DNA of 64,000 bases from positions 25,229 to 89,228 of the forward strand of contig JANNOG010000076.1 in NCBI GenBank assembly GCA_031398915.1. The letters run 5' to 3'. The first letter of the stretch is position 1. Each line of letters begins with the position of its first letter. The position numbers and the translations under genes are program-made. The DNA is from JANNOG01 sp031398915. GTDB taxonomy: Bacteria > Actinomycetota > Actinomycetes > Actinomycetales > JBBAYJ01. The notes beneath the pieces are model-generated. The model worked only from the letters and a program-made list of their open reading frames with translations. It did not search any database and had not been told where the DNA came from. Shown piece by piece: positions 61,940 to 64,000 of this stretch.

Positions 61940-62535
61940 GACCGGTCCCCCGGACCCGTCAGCCCGCGAACGACGTGCAGCACCAGGTCGACGTGCCCCT
62001 CGTCCAGGCGGCCCATGACGGCCGAGCGGGTCGCCACGCCGTCCACCAGGACCCCGATGAGTTCGACGACCGCAGAGGGATCCCGCTCGGCCGCGCTGCC
62101 GGGGCGTGCGGCGGCCCGCACCACGGTAGTCGCGAGGCTCGAGAACGCGTCGTCATGGGCGGTGGCGGCCGCGGCGACGTCTGCCGAGCGGGTGGACTCG
62201 GCCACGATCTCGATCCGGAGGTTGCGCGCGACGTCATCGGCGAGGTCTGTCAGCTGCAGCCGCACGAACACCTCCAGGGCGGCGTCGGGGTCCGCCGTGG
62301 CAGCCACCGCAGCCCCCAACCGAGCCGTGAATGCGTCCGCGTCAGCCGCCACGATGGCGATCGCCAGGTCGTGTTTGGTCGGGAACAGCCGGAACAGGCC
62401 GCCGGGGCTGAGGCCGGTCGCCCGACACAGGTCCGCCGTGGAGGTGGCGTGGAAGCCCCGGGCCGCGAACGCGACGGCCGCCTGTTCAAGCACCTGGATA
62501 CGACGCATCTCTGCGGCGAGGTAGTGACGGGACAC
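61936..62535 (-). CDS. TetR-family repressor of the DUF418 operon
   Basis: A 199-residue TetR protein. The DNA-binding part is QAAVAFAARGFHATSTADLC with the recognition turn GLSPGGLFRLFPTKHDL; the ligand domain follows. The GTG at 62535 is preferred because a ggagg site sits 7 bases before it and a perfect palindrome lies immediately upstream. A TTG at 62547 would give four more residues but would put the start inside the operator. It heads an operon with DUF418 and probably the UvrA-like gene (10 bases further), suggesting drug-induced expression of the set. Confidence 0.9.
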   Translation of the reverse strand: MSRHYLAAEMRRIQVLEQAAVAFAARGFHATSTADLCRATGLSPGGLFRLFPTKHDLAIAIVAADADAFTARLGAAVAATADPDAALEVFVRLQLTDLADDVARNLRIEIVAESTRSADVAAAATAHDDAFSSLATTVVRAAARPGSAAERDPSAVVELIGVLVDGVATRSAVMGRLDEGHVDLVLHVVRGLTGPGDRS

Positions 62536-62545
62536 GACTGCCTCC

Positions 62546-62567
62546 AATGCGAGTGATCACTCGCATT
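62546..62567. promoter_or_regulatory. perfect 22-base palindromic TetR operator
   Basis: The half-site aatgcgagtga is followed at once by its exact reverse complement. It ends 10 bases upstream of the TetR start, the classic place for an autorepressor operator. Confidence 0.8.
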
Positions 62568-62601
62568 GTAGCTCGGCTCGGGTCGCCCATCCAGCAACGC
62601 C

Positions 62602-62637
62602 GAACGGCCCCCCAGACCGGAGTCTGAAGAGCCGTTC
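62602..62637 (-). terminator. hairpin downstream of groEL
   Basis: Outer arms gaacggc and gccgttc (7 bases, perfect) enclose an inner hairpin cagac-cgga-gtctg. It lies 68 bases after the groEL stop. There is no T-tract. Confidence 0.5.
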
Positions 62638-62661
62638 CTCGTGCGTTGCGACGCGTATTGC

Positions 62662-62696
62662 GGTGGTGCGAGGTGCGGTGGTGCGAGGTGCGGTGG
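62662..62696. repeat. 15-base tandem repeat downstream of groEL
   Basis: ggtggtgcgaggtgc occurs twice in succession and begins a third time, between the groEL stop and the hairpin. Confidence 0.8.
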
Positions 62697-62704
62697 AGCT
62701 GTAC

Positions 62705-63790
62705 TCAGAAGTCCATGCCGCCCATACCGCCGTCGCCGCCACCAGCAGGCGCAGCGGCCTTCTCGGGACGGTCGGCCACGACGGCCTCGGTGGTGAGGAA
62801 CAGCGCCGCGATCGAAGCCGCGTTCTGCAACGCCGAACGGGTCACCTTGGCGGGCTCGACGATGCCGGCCGCCATCATGTCCACGTACTCACCGGTCGCG
62901 GCGTTGAGGCCGTGACCCTCGGGCAGACCCTTGACCTTCTCGGCCACGACGCCACCTTCGAGGCCGGCGTTGATCGCGATCTGCTTGAGCGGGGCTTCGA
63001 GCGCGACCCGGACGATGTTGGCGCCCGTTGCCTCGTCGCCGGTCAGCGACAGGGTCTCGAACGCCTTGGCGCCGGCGGCGAGCAGAGCGACACCACCACC
63101 GGGCACGAGGCCCTCTTCGACGGCAGCCTTCGCGTTGCGGACCGCGTCTTCGATGCGGTGCTTGCGCTCCTTGAGCTCGACCTCGGTCGCCGCTCCGGCC
63201 TTGATGACCGCAACGCCGCCGGCCAGCTTGGCCAGACGCTCCTGCAGCTTCTCTCGGTCGTAGTCGGAGTCCGAGTTCTCGATCTCGGTGCGGATCTGGT
63301 TGACCCGGCCCTGGATCTGGTCGGGGTCTCCGGCACCTTCGACGATCGTGGTCTCGTCCTTGGTGATGACGACCTTGCGGGCGCGACCCAGCAGGTCCAG
63401 GCCGGCACTGTCCAGCTTGAGGCCGACCTCTTCGCTGATGACCTGACCACCGGTGAGGATGGCGATGTCCTGCAGCATGGCCTTGCGACGGTCACCGAAG
63501 CCCGGCGCCTTGACGGCGGCGGACTTGAAGGTGCCGCGGATCTTGTTGACGACGAGCGTGGCAAGCGCTTCGCCCTCGACGTCCTCGGCGACGATGAACA
63601 GCGGCTTGGCCGACTGCATGACCTTCTCCAGCAGGGGCAGGAGGTCCTTGACGGAGGAGATCTTCGAGTTGACGACAAGGATGTAGGCGTCTTCGAGGAC
63701 ACCCTCCATCCGCTCGGAGTCGGTGACAAAGTACGGCGAGATGTAGCCCTTGTCGAAACGCATGCCCTCGGTCAGCTCGAGTTCGAGACG
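62705..63790 (-). CDS. groEL: 60 kDa chaperonin GroEL, C-terminal two-thirds
   Basis: The frame encodes about 360 residues of GroEL from the apical domain to the C-terminus. It has EGMRFDKGYISPYFV, the hinge and apical stretches VEGEALATLVVNKIRGT, KAPGFGDRRKAML, and the equatorial ATP-site text GEATGANIVRVALEAPL (DEATGANI in the sequence) ending in the Gly/Met-rich GGMGGMDF tail. GroEL forms double rings that refold proteins with GroES and ATP. The N-terminal third, about 190 residues with the first ATP-binding loop, is absent: upstream of LELELTEG (near 63790) the frame reads text unlike GroEL. The intact part is highly conserved with no frameshift, so the loss looks like a junction and not decay. 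Confidence 0.9.
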   Translation of the reverse strand, partial: RLELELTEGMRFDKGYISPYFVTDSERMEGVLEDAYILVVNSKISSVKDLLPLLEKVMQSAKPLFIVAEDVEGEALATLVVNKIRGTFKSAAVKAPGFGDRRKAMLQDIAILTGGQVISEEVGLKLDSAGLDLLGRARKVVITKDETTIVEGAGDPDQIQGRVNQIRTEIENSDSDYDREKLQERLAKLAGGVAVIKAGAATEVELKERKHRIEDAVRNAKAAVEEGLVPGGGVALLAAGAKAFETLSLTGDEATGANIVRVALEAPLKQIAINAGLEGGVVAEKVKGLPEGHGLNAATGEYVDMMAAGIVEPAKVTRSALQNAASIAALFLTTEAVVADRPEKAAAPAGGGDGGMGGMDF

Positions 63791-64000
63791 ACCGAAGCGG
63801 TCCGCGCGAACGGCAGGGCTTTCGCTGGGATCTGCCCCCGCACCACCACGCGCAGGGATCCGGGACGCCGCTCCAGCGTCAGCGCCCCTTCTCCGCTCTC
63901 CGCAACCGTGACGAGCCTGTTCTCAACGACAAGCCCGCTGCCGGCGGGCCGGACCTGAATCGCCACCGGGTCGCCGGCCGTGGCGCCGGCGCGAATCACC
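63772..64000 (-). CDS. unidentified open frame at the groEL junction, open at the window edge
   Basis: A minus-strand frame of at least 75 codons enters from the right edge and stops at 63772, inside the groEL-matching sequence but in a different frame. The text (AGDPVAIQVRPAGSGLVVEN, TLERRPGSLRVVVRGQIPA) is beta-rich and vaguely like a C-terminal SAF/FlgA-type domain, but I cannot place it. It is not part of GroEL or GroES. It may belong to unrelated DNA joined here by misassembly or rearrangement. Confidence 0.35.
   Translation of the reverse strand, partial: VIRAGATAGDPVAIQVRPAGSGLVVENRLVTVAESGEGALTLERRPGSLRVVVRGQIPAKALPFARTASVVSNSS

Noticed and set aside
62663..63958. A plus-strand open frame opposite groEL that continues past the junction
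   Set aside because: Antisense shadow of a strongly conserved chaperonin; the continuity across the joint is a by-product of composition.

Overview
The window is very GC-rich, densely coded DNA from an actinobacterium. The lineage signals are an XPB-type helicase beside its Helicase_C_3 partner, a WXG100 protein, LmeA-like and DUF4190 membrane proteins, GTG starts, and many GTGA/ATGA stop-start overlaps. The genus cannot be fixed from sequence alone. The GroEL C-terminus and gene mix suggest a Nakamurella/Geodermatophilus-like or Mycobacteriales relative.

Layout. 1-15.6 kb is mostly core: a partial DUF2993 protein, Helicase_C_3 protein, XPB helicase, small membrane proteins, a sortase-like protein, an OmpR-type response regulator with its histidine kinase, an ABC exporter, an HtrA-type protease, a PEP-mutase-like protein, WXG100, and moaA-moaD. 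15.6-26.6 kb holds a cytochrome P450, moaE, a PDR-type reductase, a HAD phosphatase-like protein, a 4-oxalocrotonate tautomerase, an atypical SDR and an IclR regulator. It also holds a two-subunit enzyme that looks like phenylphosphate / 4-methylphenylphosphate synthase, a LigXa-like Rieske oxygenase, a small zinc-ribbon protein and a 2-oxopentenoate hydratase-family enzyme. 26.6-44.6 kb is a beta-glucan utilisation locus: three secreted discoidin-domain enzymes (beta-helix, GH3, GH64-like), two paralogous TetR regulators, an intracellular GH3, a sugar ABC importer and a second beta-helix protein. 44.6-46.1 kb is a decayed secreted-protein pseudogene. 46.1-56.1 kb is a divergent meta-cleavage region. 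Its minus arm encodes two catechol 2,3-dioxygenases, a histidine phosphatase, acetaldehyde dehydrogenase, hydroxy-oxovalerate aldolase and hydroxymuconic semialdehyde dehydrogenase. Its plus arm encodes a hypothetical protein, an IclR regulator, two hydratase/decarboxylase paralogs and a Rieske ferredoxin. 56.2-64 kb has an SRPBCC protein, a Brp/Blh carotene dioxygenase, a DUF4190 protein, a UvrA-like ATPase, a DUF418 protein, a TetR regulator with a perfect palindromic operator, and the 3' two-thirds of groEL. The groEL frame joins unrelated sequence at about 63.79 kb.

How it fits together. The aromatic genes make an essentially complete dehydrogenative meta-cleavage pathway: ring cleavage, semialdehyde dehydrogenase, tautomerase, decarboxylase/hydratase, aldolase, acetaldehyde dehydrogenase. 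The unusual part is upstream: an ATP-dependent aryl-phosphate synthase pair, a Rieske oxygenase, a reductase, a nearby P450, and two candidate phosphatases. This resembles the logic of the Corynebacterium cre (p-cresol) pathway, in which a phenol is phosphorylated, oxidised as the phosphate ester, then dephosphorylated. Here the oxygenase next to the synthase is of Rieske type. This is the best candidate for an undescribed system in the window. The beta-glucan locus lies between the two halves of the aromatic gene set and shares its own promoter signature at two or three sites.
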